This document shows positions 1 to 9,666 of a stretch of DNA of 38,331 nt, in pieces (the first letter of the stretch is position 1; each line of letters begins with the position of its first letter). The position numbers and the translations under genes were made by a program. The DNA lies in assembly GCA_004335835.1 (NCBI GenBank), contig RWJK01001545.1, positions 248,867 to 287,197 of the forward strand, given 5' to 3'. Origin of the DNA: Scenedesmus sp. ARA3. Taxonomy: Eukaryota > Chlorophyta > Chlorophyceae > Sphaeropleales > Scenedesmaceae. The notes under the pieces were generated by a model. It did not search any database. It saw nothing but the letters and a program-made list of their open reading frames with translations, and was not told where the DNA came from.

Positions 1-795
1 AACCTGAACACAAAAATGGCCTAGGTGCCTTGAAACGCATAGAATCAACATGAGTTTTATGCAAGTGAGTGACATAAGTATCAAAAGTCGATTTCTTGCT
101 GGCAGCTTCAAACCATGTTTGACGCGACAATGACCTACAACTGCTGCACTGCTGTACAAAACTGCTGCACCATGTACAAGATGTTGCGCAGCTACATGGC
201 AACACACATCTCTGTCACTCAATCGAATGCCAGCCACAACTCTGCAAAGCATCACCAACTGCAACCTGCTTGCTCCTCAAAGGGACACGCTGAAAGCAGC
301 CAACGTAAGCGGAAGCAAGAGCACAAGCAAATGCCCGAGACTGTAGCACACACTGGCTGGCGGTGCCGCCCAACAGCAGCTAACACATCGCTACAGCCCA
401 CTTCATAACTGTACACACACAGATGGTGACAAGCCAGCACGAGGCTCTCGCCCTGTTGCAATGCAGCAAGGTATGTACCTGCAGAGCAGAAGCCTACATG
501 CAACTAACAAGACTGCCATTAGTGAAGCAAGCACGCTACATACGTCCCTCAGCCAGCTCCCTCGGCCCCAGTGCTTATACTGTCCAGCCCGGCCGTGCAC
601 ACAGCGCAGCTGCCAGTTGAATGCAGACACCAGCAGCAACACACGCCCGGCTTCAAGCACAGAAGCTCGTCAATGTGACACCGCACCCGGCTGCACGGGC
701 CCTGAGGGCAAGCACCCCAGCAAGTGTACAGTCAGTGTTCAAGACCGACAAATCAACGCACAGCGCTTCACGCCGCCAAGTTCACGCCTGGAACT
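1..795. other. 3' flank of the SET gene, no gene seen
   Basis: I see no gene in this stretch. Open frames here are short, rich in Cys, Thr and His and have no recognisable domain. It probably holds the 3' UTR of the minus-strand SET gene that ends at 796. A 14-base direct repeat (TTCACGCCTGGAAC) occupies 781-794 and 795-808, so the SET gene's stop codon lies inside the repeat. Confidence 0.5.
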
Positions 796-3700
796 TCACG
801 CCTGGAACTTCACGATTGCATTCAGCTCGGGCTTGTGCTCAGCAGCTGCTTCCACCTCATCTGCTGGCACGCGCCCTTCGGCAGCAGCTGCGCGCAGCAG
901 CCGCAGCAGCTTCTCCTGCTGCTGCAGCGCTGCTTTTGCGTGCTTCATCTGAAGCACCTGCAGCAGGAGGCACATGCACATGTGTCCAGTAGGCAAGCTG
1001 CAACACGCATAATCTGCTGGTGAAACACGTCACTTGGCGCCGTATAGCAAGTTGTACACAAGCATTGGAACGGAACACGTTTCGGTCAAAGGTGAAGCGT
1101 ACACAAAAGGTCATGAGCAGGACGCAGGATGGAGTATCATCGGCCCTACACCAGCAGCGGCAGCAGCATGAAGCCTGATGCACAGCACTTGATGCAAGCT
1201 GCCAGGCTTTTAGCTGGGGGCAGATGATGCTGAGCACGCCCCACACTGCACTATACCCATGCCCAGGCAACACACAGCAGCTGACGCCGAGTTTCACTAC
1301 GGAAGTGTGCGATTTGTGTTGCTCAGCCTTGCGCTGTGGAGCTTGCTCATCTGCTTGTGCATGCTCACCTGAAGGGAGCGGCACATCGCCACCCAGTTGA
1401 CTGCTTTCTGCACTGCTCACTCTTAAGGCTGAACGGGTGCTGCTCAACCCGAATCCAAAAAGTTGCACACATGCTAATGCTTGCGCATGCTCACCTGCAG
1501 GGAGCGGCCCATGGCCACCCAGTAGGGGTCCCCATAGTGAGCTACAAGCTCCTCGCCCTCCTCAATGCGCCTGCAGAACAGCCAGAACAAGCACCCACAA
1601 CAGATGAGACGATCAAGGCATGCACAACACATGAGATGAGCAGGAGCACCAAAAATGCGTAGACACATGTGCAGCGCCACCTCTCACTAGCTGTCTTGCA
1701 CATCACATGTCAACGTATCACTTGATGCAGGCATACCAGATACGGTGTACATGGCAAGGCATATTATACCCCACGGCTTGCTTGTCAAAAAATCATGCCA
1801 TGCAGCGTGCAAGGCAGTACACACATGCAACATGGGGCATGCACTCCCACCATCAACTTAATGGGAGTAATGCTGCTCCCAGTGGCTGACGGCCCGTTTA
1901 AACATGGAGGAGCATATATGTAATCAAACGTAACTGTGCAGAAGCAGCATCGATGCTAGCAGCAGTGATCACAGCCGCAGGGCTCGCATGCCCAGGGCAT
2001 CAACTGTTCACCTGTTTTGGCGGCCAAACGCCTCCAAGGTCCTATCAGCACGTGCGTGCACGCTAACCATCAGCGGAAGCTCGTGGATGGCTTGCTACCT
2101 CAGTAGCTTGTGCGCTGCGCTCTGCGCGCACACACCTGTCTGCAAACAGGCGCACAGCCGGCCGCTTCAGTGACTTGACCCACACCACGCGCGCGCTGCA
2201 GTTGCGGTGAGGCTTGCCGTCTGGCCGCTTCTCGCGCGCCCACGCGCAGTTGATGAAGCGGGACTCGTTGCCCACCTGAGAGAATGATTCAACGGGAGTG
2301 TTACTATGTTACCACTCGTGCAAATGAGGCGGGAAGATCACAGCATGCATGTTTGAGTCATTGCCGATTGCGCAGAGTGTGGTTTTGACAAGCAGCTAGC
2401 AGGCCGCAGCAGCACCACGACATCCACGCTAGTTTGAAAGCTGTAGGTGGAGCACCTGCTGTTGTATCACCACATATCAGGTTGACTGCAGGATGGCCAG
2501 TTGGTACAGCCGCGTACTACAGCATTGTGCCACACTCCACACACAACAGCAGTGCTTGCGGTGCTAGCGCTGTTGTCGTCTTCAGCAAAGCGACACTTAG
2601 GTTTTCTGCTCACCTCACGCGCGTCAATGACCAGGTCCTTGATGCGGGTCTCTGAGAGAGTCGGGCACGCTTGCAGCAGGTCCTTCGCATGTATGGTGAA
2701 GCAGTTTGCCTGCAGCAGCAGCACATGGCAGCCAGTAAGCACACAGACAGCACCGTACTCATGCATGTCAGCAGAGACAAAAAGCTGCCCCTGCCATGAG
2801 CCTAGCGAAACTGCACATCTGCAATTCATTGAGTGAGAATGCACAACTCTTAGCCCTCCGCATGAAGTCATGCTCAGGGTGTGTGCAAGGTGGTTGTTGG
2901 TGGGAATCCCACAATGGCGGCGGTGCCACAGTACCTGTGCCACTTTGCTGTTGTCGTCGTGGCGATGGCTCGTGCTACAACTGCCACCACTGCTGCTGCT
3001 CTCACCTGGTCCAGCACATCGTCTGCGCTGCTTTTGCTGCTCAAGTCGGCTTCTGTGTGCACCACTCCCACGTAGTCAGTGATGGCCTCCCCGCGCTCAA
3101 TGACTGTGGCTGCGACAGCGCCGCGCGCAGCCACATTGGGCGGCGTGCACCACCTGCATACCCAATCAAGCAGCACAATGTGTCCCTTGAGTTCATGCCA
3201 AATTAAAGTATATGCAGCCCATGATACGAAGCAACTGCTGCACGCTGGGCTGAGACTTTAAGGCAGCACCAGAGCAGCTGCTGTTCCAACCAAAAGCAAC
3301 AGACATGGCAATCGCCGCACGGTCTCGTGATTTTCTGGTACTGTCAACCCTGCTGAACGTTGGGACAGTGCATGGAAGTCTGCTATTCAGCGTGTACAGC
3401 AGTGAAGCTACTGGGCAGGCTACCAGCAACAGTCTGCTGCCAGCCTGTAGTTATGGTGGCCTACGCCAAGGCGTGAATGCACCTTGCCAGGTGGTGCAGA
3501 GACGCCACATCAACCACCCGCAGCTTGGGTGCACCCTCCAGCGGCCCTGAAGCACAGCACGGCACGGCATACAGCAGCACAGCACAGCGCATTGCAGAGC
3601 AGCACAGCAGATGGCAAGTCACACACATTTGCCCATGGATGCAATCACTATGTCTGACACAAGCAACTGTTGTGCTGACAGCTGAGAGGTCCTCACGCAA

Positions 3701-6517
3701 AGCACCAAACACGATCAGCGGTTGGTGAACTTGTGTGTGATCACGATTGTGCAACAGGAGTGACACTTGCAAGCCAGCAATTTGACGCATCCTCTGCAGC
3801 GCACACCCTGCAGGCACATGCTTGGCCCAGGCCTGGCGTCTGCTCAATGCTGGTGCACAACTGCACTATAGATGAGCACCATGTGCAGAATTAGGAACAG
3901 CACTGGGTGTGCCTGACCCTGCCAGAAACTGAGTAAGGTCCCCTTGAGAACCAGATGGTACAGATGGTATCTTTTGCGAGTTGCAAGTGTGTGCCGTCTC
4001 TGCCTTCAGTGCACTCACCCTCCACAATGAGGCGCCCGATGCGATTGCCCAGCGCTGCTCCAGCTGCTTCATAGTCTGCCAGCAAGCCATGTGGCAGCTG
4101 CCAGACGCACTGCTGCTGCAGCTGCAAGCCTGCCACCGGCACAAATGCATCCTGCGGCAGCGGCGCTGCTGGCACTGGCAGCTGCTCCCCTGACCCGCTC
4201 TCCTCGCTCTCCACAGCTGCCTCTGCTCCTGCAATCCTGACACTGAAGTGCTCCTCCCCACTTTCTTCCTCTTCTGCTTCACTGCTCCCTTCTTCTTCGC
4301 TGCTCCCATCATCTTCACTACTGCTGCTGCTGCTGCCTGCCTGTATCTGCTGCATCTTAAATTCCTCTGTATCAGGGTCAAACACCACAATGCAGCGCAC
4401 TCCATCTGCGTTCCCGCCGCTGCTACCAGCTGCTTGCTGATCTGATGTGGTGCCGGTCCCAGTGCCAGCATCAGGAGCTGGGTCACTGGCGTGCTGCTGC
4501 TGCTGCTGCTGCTGCTCCTGCTGCTGCTGCTGCTGCCGCACATGGCCACAGGCCCCCGCGACCACCTGTAGCTTTGCTGCACGGCTGCTGCTGGCTTCCC
4601 CAGAGGCAGGCCGCTTTGCTCCTGCTGCTGATGCTGATGCTGTCAACCCCTCTGTCATTGCTCCCCCTGGCGCGGCCGCTGCTGCCACTGGCGTGGCAGG
4701 CAGTGCTGCTGCTGTGAAGTCGAGTCTGCCGCTTTGGTGCAGCCAGGTGTGTGCTGTGGGTATGTTATACTGTGCTGCCAGCTGCTGCACACGCGCCAGC
4801 TTCAAGTGCAGCCGGTGCATGGCAGCTCCTTGCTTCACCACCTGCTTGCAGGAAGCACACAGCACAATAGCAGGCAGCACCACAGGCATGATGCAACCTA
4901 CAAATTGCAAGCACAACGATGCATAGTCAGAATCAACTCTGCAGGTGCACAGCTGGCACCAGGTGACTGCTGATGCAGCGCGTCACGCAGCGCAACACAA
5001 ACATGAGGCGCAAGTTTGTGAGTGCACACAGGGCAGCGGATAGACACTGCGCGGCAGCAAAGCAGACCCCTCCTGCAACTCTGGAACATGTAGCTACAGT
5101 GCTGCGACAGCGGCACGGCAACCGTGTAGTACCAGTGTGCAATGCACAATTACCTGCGCCTGGTGGTAGGCGCCCCAGCACTCATCGCCCCAGTCCAGCA
5201 GCAGCTCTACACCCTTTCTGATCTGCCTTGTCTGTGCATGGCAGAAGATGTGTGGAATGGGTAGGCTGCTGCCATCAGCCAGCTGCATGGGCAGCACCCA
5301 CAGCACTGCTGCGATGTTGTTGTCCCCGTTTGGGTTGTGCCACTTGGCGTCCTGTGTGAAGCGCAGCTCTGAACCCCTGCAGGTGGCATGCAACATGTTG
5401 TGCAGCAAAAGACATGTGTTTCTAAGATTTGTGGATCTCAGGTCTCAGATGCAGGGGAAGTCAAACATGTGTTGCCAGCCCACACAAGGTATGTTGTAGC
5501 GTAAGATCGCAGCTGCACAGGACGACTGCGTGCAAGCTGTGCACACAACTGATCCTGCTGCTGCAATTGACAAGGCACATGTGCAGGCTGCACCTGTGCG
5601 GGTGAAGCACAGTGTTTGAACCCATGGCGGCAAGGCTATGCTAAATGGGTTTGCCCGCTGTTATTCAAACACGCACCTGTCCAGCATGTTTAGCACCAGA
5701 TCTGGCCCTGTGTAGCCATAGCCAGCCAGCGCAGAGGCTGGGATGTCATAGAACCACAGGTGACGCGAGTCGTCCAGCTGCCGCAGCGCACGGTCTGCCT
5801 TGTCCTGCAGGCGATAATGTCAATACAGTAGCAGCAACAACTGGTGACATTTGCAGGACCTTGATCATGTGCGGGTGGCATGCCACCTGTGACAGCTGTG
5901 CACCAATCCAAACCATTGATAATCATCATGGACTTCCAGCAATCACATCAGGTTGGGTGAGGTAAGAGTATTGTAGCGCTTCATAGTCGTTCTTAGCAGG
6001 GATTGTCATATACTGTTCATGCTGCAGCAAGTGCATCTCCAACTCTCACCTGCTCCTGCAGGATGCCTGAGAAGAAGCCCACAGGCTGGCCGCGCCTGAA
6101 GCTCTCTGCTGCTGTTGGCACGAAGCAGTTCCTGCCCGACTCCTTGCTCATCTGAATCTGCTGTGGCGTGCTGGCATCCATCAGCTTGACCACCTCCACT
6201 GTTGCTGCTGCTGGGTCACAGCGCATGCCAGACAGTGCCTGCAGTGTGGTTGCCTCAAGATCTAGCACAACAGATGAGCAGGGTTCTATGTTCACGCGTG
6301 CGCAGGCCTCCTGCATGGTGCAGCGCTGCAGTGTATCATACTTCGGGTCCACTTCGTCCTGTGGGTCTTCGTACGAGCAATGCAGCGCAGCAGGCCGCGC
6401 TTTCTGTTTCGACCACTTTCTGCCTCTCCCCTTTGTCCGTTTTGCCAGTTTCTTGGGGGAGCTTATCGGTCCAGTAGACTTCCTAGCAGTTTGTTTGAAC
6501 CTATTAAACCTAACCAT
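796..6517 (-). CDS. Double SET-domain protein with an H3-tail-like N-terminus
   Basis: Ten exons are proposed: 6517-6050, 5804-5677, 5376-5154, 4841-4019, 3546-3483, 3153-3006, 2709-2614, 2275-2136, 1570-1495 and 957-796. All phases join and the total is 2328 nt, giving 775 aa. Residues 8-16 read KQTARKSTG, identical to histone H3 residues 4-12, within a basic N-terminus. SET1 covers about residues 128-270 (RGQPVGFFSG, RFTQDA, GVELLLDWG). A linker follows with poly-Gln at about 376-389 and a Ser/Glu acidic stretch at about 449-470. SET2 covers about 575-715 (RGEAITDYVG, GNESRFINCA, GEELVAHYGDPYW). SET domains usually transfer methyl groups from SAM to lysine. SET2 keeps the RFIN and YG motifs. 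SET1 has FTQD and DWG in their place and may be inactive. A Gln/Ala-rich helix ends the protein. A nuclear histone methyltransferase role is inferred; the substrate is unknown. Confidence 0.85.
1358..1397 (-). repeat. Degenerate copy of SET gene exon 9 3' end plus donor
   Basis: About 39 bases match the segment at 1484-1523, which is the end of exon 9 and its GTGAGC donor. The copy lies 126 bases further into the intron. It keeps the GTGAGCATGC donor context but has several substitutions. It could act as a decoy donor or be a decaying tandem duplication. Confidence 0.75.
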
Positions 6518-7103
6518 CTTGGTCTTGGTCTGCTGGGCTCGGAAGCCAATGGCACAGCACTAGAGGGGGCCGGGGTAGTCCAGGGTAGGGTGTTTAAAAG
6601 TGATCTTACAAACAGGTGAACATACTATGTATACGACCAATAGAACACACTCCCTCATTATCGTGCACACAGGCGTACCAAGGGGTGCAATGAAACATCC
6701 ACACTAAAAAGGGCAGAACCCGCCATGGCCAGAACCACAGGTAACATCAAGTAGCACCAGCAGATGCCAACATGGTGGCTTGCCAGCCTGCAGATGTACC
6801 AGTCACAGCTGTGCAAAGCCACCGCAGAGGCTGATCTGGCGCAAACTTGAGTGATGCCACCTCAACATTGATCAAGAATGGCATGCGACAGCGGCACCTG
6901 CCATGTGTTCACTTCATGATTGCCCCACGCGCGGCATCGTGGTTTTAAGCATACCACCTAAAAGGTATGCCACAGCGCCACCTGCCACGTCACACTCACT
7001 GAGCAGCCCCACACGCTGCCTCACGGACATCACGGTCCTAAGCTTGCCACCTCGCAACATCTGCCATTGCAGTCACACACCAGCCACCTCTGCCACGTCA
7101 CAC
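6518..7103. other. Region between the SET and DTW genes (3' UTR, promoter)
   Basis: No gene is seen between the start of the SET gene and the stop of the DTW gene, both on the minus strand. On the minus strand a TGTAA, the usual chlorophyte polyadenylation signal, lies at 6610-6606, about 500 bases beyond the DTW stop. The SET promoter must then fit into the short stretch just above 6517. Positions 6868-7131 hold imperfect repeats described separately. Confidence 0.45.
6606..6610 (-). terminator. Possible TGTAA polyadenylation signal of the DTW gene
   Basis: TGTAA on the minus strand is the common poly(A) signal in green algae. Its distance from the DTW stop suits a 3' UTR of about 500 bases. 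A five-base motif can occur by chance, so this is only a suggestion. Confidence 0.3.
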
Positions 7104-7131
7104 TCACTGAGCAGCCCCACAAGCTGCCTCG
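6868..7131. repeat. Imperfect tandem repeats including a copy of the DTW gene 3' end
   Basis: The last codons and stop of the DTW gene (about 7088-7130) recur almost exactly at 6981-7022, sharing the run TGCCACGTCACACTCACTGA. A second pair, about 6880-6908 and 6961-6990, shares the pattern GGYATGC-ACAGCG-CACCTGCCA. Together they look like roughly 100-base units duplicated across the coding end and 3' UTR. Confidence 0.7.
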
Positions 7132-7682
7132 TAGTTCTGCTGCATCTCCTGCCGCGTCTGCCGAGACCCCCGCTGCTGCACCAGCTGCCGCTGATACACC
7201 CACAGCCACAGCAGATCATCCCAGTAGCCCCGCGGCTGCGGCTGCAGCTGCCGGCACAGCAGATACAGCGCCTCTATTGTGCACACACCACAGTCCACTG
7301 CAGCTCTGAAGCTGCCAGTGCCTCTGCGCCAGAACAAGCTGCGCACATTTTGAGGCAGCTGCAGGCGTGGTAGTGAGGCCAGCTTAGGGTGCTTCAGAAG
7401 TGTTCGCGCCTTGGCCCAGTTGCCCTCCAAAATGACAACTGCCTTGTAGGGAAAGGGACTAGTCTGCTGGCCACTGGTGCTGCTGCTGCTGCTGTCTGTG
7501 AGGGTACCAGAGCTTTCTGCAGAAGCCTCAGAGCCTCTGTGCACTGATGCTGCTGCTGATGCTGATGCGGCATCTGCAGGGCTGCAGGACAGCTGCTGCA
7601 GCGCTGTTAACAGCTGCTGCTGCTGCTCAGCTGCCTGCTCAGCCCCTGCACTGTCTACCTCTTCATCATGCTGACTCTGTTC

Positions 7683-7773
<91 letters not shown>

Positions 7774-8357
7774 ATGCTGTTGCCATGCAGCTCCAGCCGG
7801 CCCCACAGCCCCACAACAGGTGTCCCTGGGCTCTCAGGGTACAGCACTGCTGTTGTCGCCGGGTCCCAATCCGGCAGCAGCAACTTACTAGCAGGCTGCC
7901 TCCGGTGATGACTCGTGCCGTCGTTATGACGCCACAAAGTAACACACTGCGGCGCCAGCACGGCCGCATGCGTGCCGGTGGCTTGCGCATTGCTCTCGCC
8001 GTGCATTACAATGTGAACTTCAACAGGCAGGGCTGTGAAGTTCGGCATGCCTTGCATTAGCGGGATGAGGCAATCATAGCAGAAAAAGGCTCGGAACTTG
8101 TTGCAGCTTGGGCAGGGGCAGCGCGTGGCAGTCTGCAGCGGAGCGTGACTGCTGAGCTGCAGCTGGTGCAGAGGGACTGTGTTTGTTGTTGTTGCTGCTG
8201 CTGCTGCTGCAGGAGGTGGGGTGCTGGGTGACACACCTGCAGCTGCTGCTGCTGCTTGGGTGCTCTTGCTTGCATGCAGGGAGCATGCTGTATCAGCAGC
8301 AGGTGCTGCTTGACATGCTGCTGCTGCTGCCTGACACACCGCTGCTGCTGGCGCCAT
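7104..8357 (-). CDS. DTW-domain protein (DTWD1/TapT-like tRNA aminocarboxypropyltransferase homologue)
   Basis: This is a single uninterrupted 417-aa frame. DTW-domain enzymes transfer the 3-amino-3-carboxypropyl group of SAM to uridine in tRNA. The family Cys cluster is at residues 80-96 (CPCPSC then FFCYDC). The VEVHIVMHGES strand at about 112-122 matches the family's I-x-x-H-x-E segment. The signature segment is at about 307-318, but it reads LEGNWAKAR where the family has D-x-T-W. FWRRG and TIEAL near residues 342-364 match the C-terminal FWR and TxEA motifs. About 29 CAG codons place poly-Gln at about residues 196-224, between the two halves of the domain, followed by an acidic and Ser-rich insert. 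The Ala-rich N-terminus may target an organelle. The family call is firm; catalytic competence is uncertain because the DTW motif is altered. Confidence 0.85.
7687..7773. repeat. (CTG)29 microsatellite encoding poly-Gln in the DTW gene
   Basis: This is an uninterrupted run of 29 CTG units on the plus strand, read as CAG (Gln) in the minus-strand gene. Pure long runs like this are prone to length change, so alleles may differ. Confidence 0.95.
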
Positions 8358-8556
8358 ATTGCCTGCAGCACTAGCTGCGAGAGCACAGACAACCCGCTAC
8401 GCCCGCTTTTGCTGGCGCCTTTGCTAGCGCCTTTCGTGTGACTGTATGCCGCACACGCTGCTGCTAGTGGCAGTCCTGAGGCTGAGGGTGGCTGCAGGCA
8501 GCAGCTGCTGTGTACTGCCTGAATGTTGTGCTGTACTGCCTGTTGAGTTGTACTGC

Positions 8557-9378
8557 CTAGAAGATCATGTCCTTGGCCATTGGCTTGCCGTAGAAGCGTT
8601 TGTAATGCTCGCGGTTCTTTTGCTGCGCAGCTTCCATCGTCATGGTGCCATCAGCAACCCTGCAGCAATAACAGCAGCAGCAGATAGACAAACCAGCAGC
8701 ACAGCAGCAGCACAGCAGAGCTTGCAGGACGAGCGCCAATTGACAAAGAAAGCCTTCATGCAACAAGTGAGTTTCAGTCATATGCATCGCCTCAACAGCA
8801 ACCGCATTGCCTCCTACCTGCTGCATGGCAGTGAATCAATCCCAAATCCCAAATGGCAGAGGCTGTGCTGTTGCACAAAAGCGTTGCGCCCACTCGTCGC
8901 CGTGAACTTCATGCAGCGCTGCTGGGTGTCAGCATGCAGAGCACGCCGAGGGCAACTTCTGAAAGCTGCTGCCATCATTACTAGTGCTCCATGAGCTTGC
9001 ATAGCTGTATGTGTTTAAGCCATGCACTAGTTTTGGTGTGCTGTGTGCCGCTGCTGCCGCCATTGCTCTAGCCAGCACCCACCTGGTGCCTTTCTGTTCG
9101 CCGCTGCCTTTCACCAGCTGCCCATCACGCAGAACAAAGCTGCCAGAGTCAAGCGCCTCCCCAGGTCTCCTGGGAGTTGTTATGCGCAGGAAACCAATCT
9201 TCGCAGCGAGCTCTTTCAAGTGCTGCAGCTGCTGCTCTGGGTCTGCCTCGTGCTGCCGCTGCCTGATGGTTTGCTGGGCTTCTGCTCGAGCTGCTGCTGC
9301 CTTGGAAGATGGCAGGCGCTGAATGAGCCTCAGCAGCTCCCTGTATCGGGACAGCACTTGCGGCTTGTGGGCTTGCAT
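8557..9378 (-). CDS. LYR/complex1_LYR-type small protein
   Basis: Two exons, 9378-9083 and 8659-8557, join in phase 2 to give 132 aa. The ATG at 9378 is the first after an in-frame TAG. Residues 9-16 read LSRYRELL, the helix-1 motif of LYR proteins, but with Arg in place of the Leu of L-Y-R. A Gln/Glu-rich helical region follows (about 30-60), then FLRITTPRR and a C-terminus ending HYKRFYGKPMAKDMIF. LYR proteins bind acyl carrier protein in mitochondria and assist respiratory-complex assembly or iron-sulfur supply. The layout resembles plant LYR proteins linked to complex I assembly, but I cannot assign an orthologue. It shares a 288-bp upstream region with the divergent DUF1802 gene. Confidence 0.7.
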
Positions 9379-9666
9379 GGGCCGCAGCAGGAGCTGCTGC
9401 TAAGTGCAGAAGTAGCAGCAATCGATAAAACAGCTGTTATTTGGATGTCGAGATGAGCAATTAGTACCTAGAGAGGACATACGGCGATTGTTGAGCTGCT
9501 TGTGAAGCCAAAGAGTGCCAGAAGCTGATCAGGCGGGTTAGTCACTCGCAAGGGTTTGGCTCCGCTGACGTGCCTCGTAGTCCATCTGCCTGATAGTAGA
9601 GCCCGATCACCTCAACTTTGATGGTTTCAACTTCAGTTTCGTTGTATCTATAGCGTCTTGGTCGCC
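9379..9666. promoter_or_regulatory. Divergent promoter region between the LYR and DUF1802 genes
   Basis: The two start codons face away from each other across 288 bases with no other gene. An AACAGCTGTT palindrome lies near 9429-9438. I see no clear TATA box for either gene. Shared control is inferred from spacing only. Confidence 0.5.

Noticed and set aside
7547..7891. Plus-strand frames of poly-Ala, poly-Leu or poly-Cys over CTG tracts (here and at 23178-25336, 25750-26364, 31259-32028)
   Set aside because: They are the other frames of CTG runs inside confident minus-strand genes and carry no domain.
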